This document shows positions 63,670 through 64,000 of a DNA stretch of 64,000 nucleotides, piece by piece; the stretch's first letter is position 1, and each line of letters begins with the position of its first letter. The notes beneath the pieces are model-generated. The model searched no databases and was not told the origin of the DNA. It saw nothing but the letters and a program-made list of their open reading frames with translations. The stretch is from contig NC_134144.1 in the NCBI RefSeq assembly GCF_033958435.1, forward strand, positions 12,456,010 through 12,520,009. Direction: 5' to 3'. The DNA comes from Carettochelys insculpta (taxonomy: Eukaryota > Chordata > Testudines > Carettochelyidae). A program made the translations under genes and the position numbers.

Positions 63670-64000
63670 ATGCTTTGAATGTTCATCCACGTAGCCACTA
63701 ATGATACTGCCAATGTCTAACCTTGAGCAGACCAGCATTGTGACTACCAGGCTCTGGGTGCAGGTTGTGTTCTTATCTATCCGTCCAGTTGAAGGTCAGG
63801 AACAATGGCATCCTGGAGATGAATGCACGGCTACGCAGACGGTGTCGACAGGAGGACTTTGGCTTCTACTACGAGATGCTATTCCAGGAAGAAGATGGGG
63901 GGAAGCAGCAGAAGTGATATATCCTAATTTTAGTAAGGCTTTTGGCACATTTCCACATGGCTTTCTCATACGCAAGCTATGGAAATGTGGTGGAGATAAA
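63670..64000 (+). mobile_element. Decayed LINE: SGNH-hydrolase-like segment joined to RT segment
   Basis: Over several frames the plus strand gives IHVATNDTA, VQVVFLSIRPVEGQ and EMNARLRRRCRQEDFGF, as in the SGNH/GDSL-like hydrolase encoded by some vertebrate CR1-family LINEs. After about 30 bp it switches to FSKAFGTFPHGFLIRKLWK, an RT motif. The intervening ORF2 sequence is deleted. The element continues past the window. Confidence 0.65.

Overview
The window is vertebrate nuclear DNA, most likely from a turtle or a close sauropsid. Coding exons are short and separated by long AT-rich introns with canonical GT/AG borders. There is one CpG island, and the interspersed repeats are dominated by CR1-type LINEs, Penelope-like elements (PLEs), hAT-like and pogo/Tigger-like elements, and many fold-back MITEs. 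There is nothing prokaryotic. The species call is inference from repeat content and gene order.

From high to low coordinates, all on the minus strand: (1) 53.4-61.3 kb holds the last three coding exons of a gene I cannot name, joined in perfect phase and ending in a probable SUMO-site motif, followed by a repeat-poor stretch that looks like a long 3'UTR. (2) 29.8-51.1 kb holds twelve phase-consistent exons of CNBD2 (also called CRIS, a cyclic-nucleotide-binding protein of sperm development), 608 codons plus stop; only the initiator exon is not identified. (3) 16.6-17.5 kb is a CpG island with GC boxes, a YY1-type motif and a minus-strand splice donor, so a minus-strand promoter and 5' noncoding exon. 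In human, EPB41L1 follows CNBD2 in the same orientation, so this is plausibly its first exon, with 1-16.6 kb as intron 1. No EPB41L1 coding exon is visible. The rest is introns, intergenic DNA and repeats.

The most interesting layer is the repeats. A PLE at 17.6-19.0 kb, about 60 bp upstream of the CpG island, keeps recognisable RT and GIY-YIG segments. Its 3' end, and related solo ends elsewhere, carry a hammerhead-ribozyme core (CTGAAGA, a five-pair helix II, GAAA). Other solo ends occur as head-to-head inverted pairs. A large set of fold-back MITEs share GGCTRTGTCTAC-like termini but differ inside; three have clean 3-bp target duplications (TAA, TAA, TAT), suggesting a PIF/Harbinger-type transposase. 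Several of these repeats lie within about 35-105 bp of CNBD2 splice sites.
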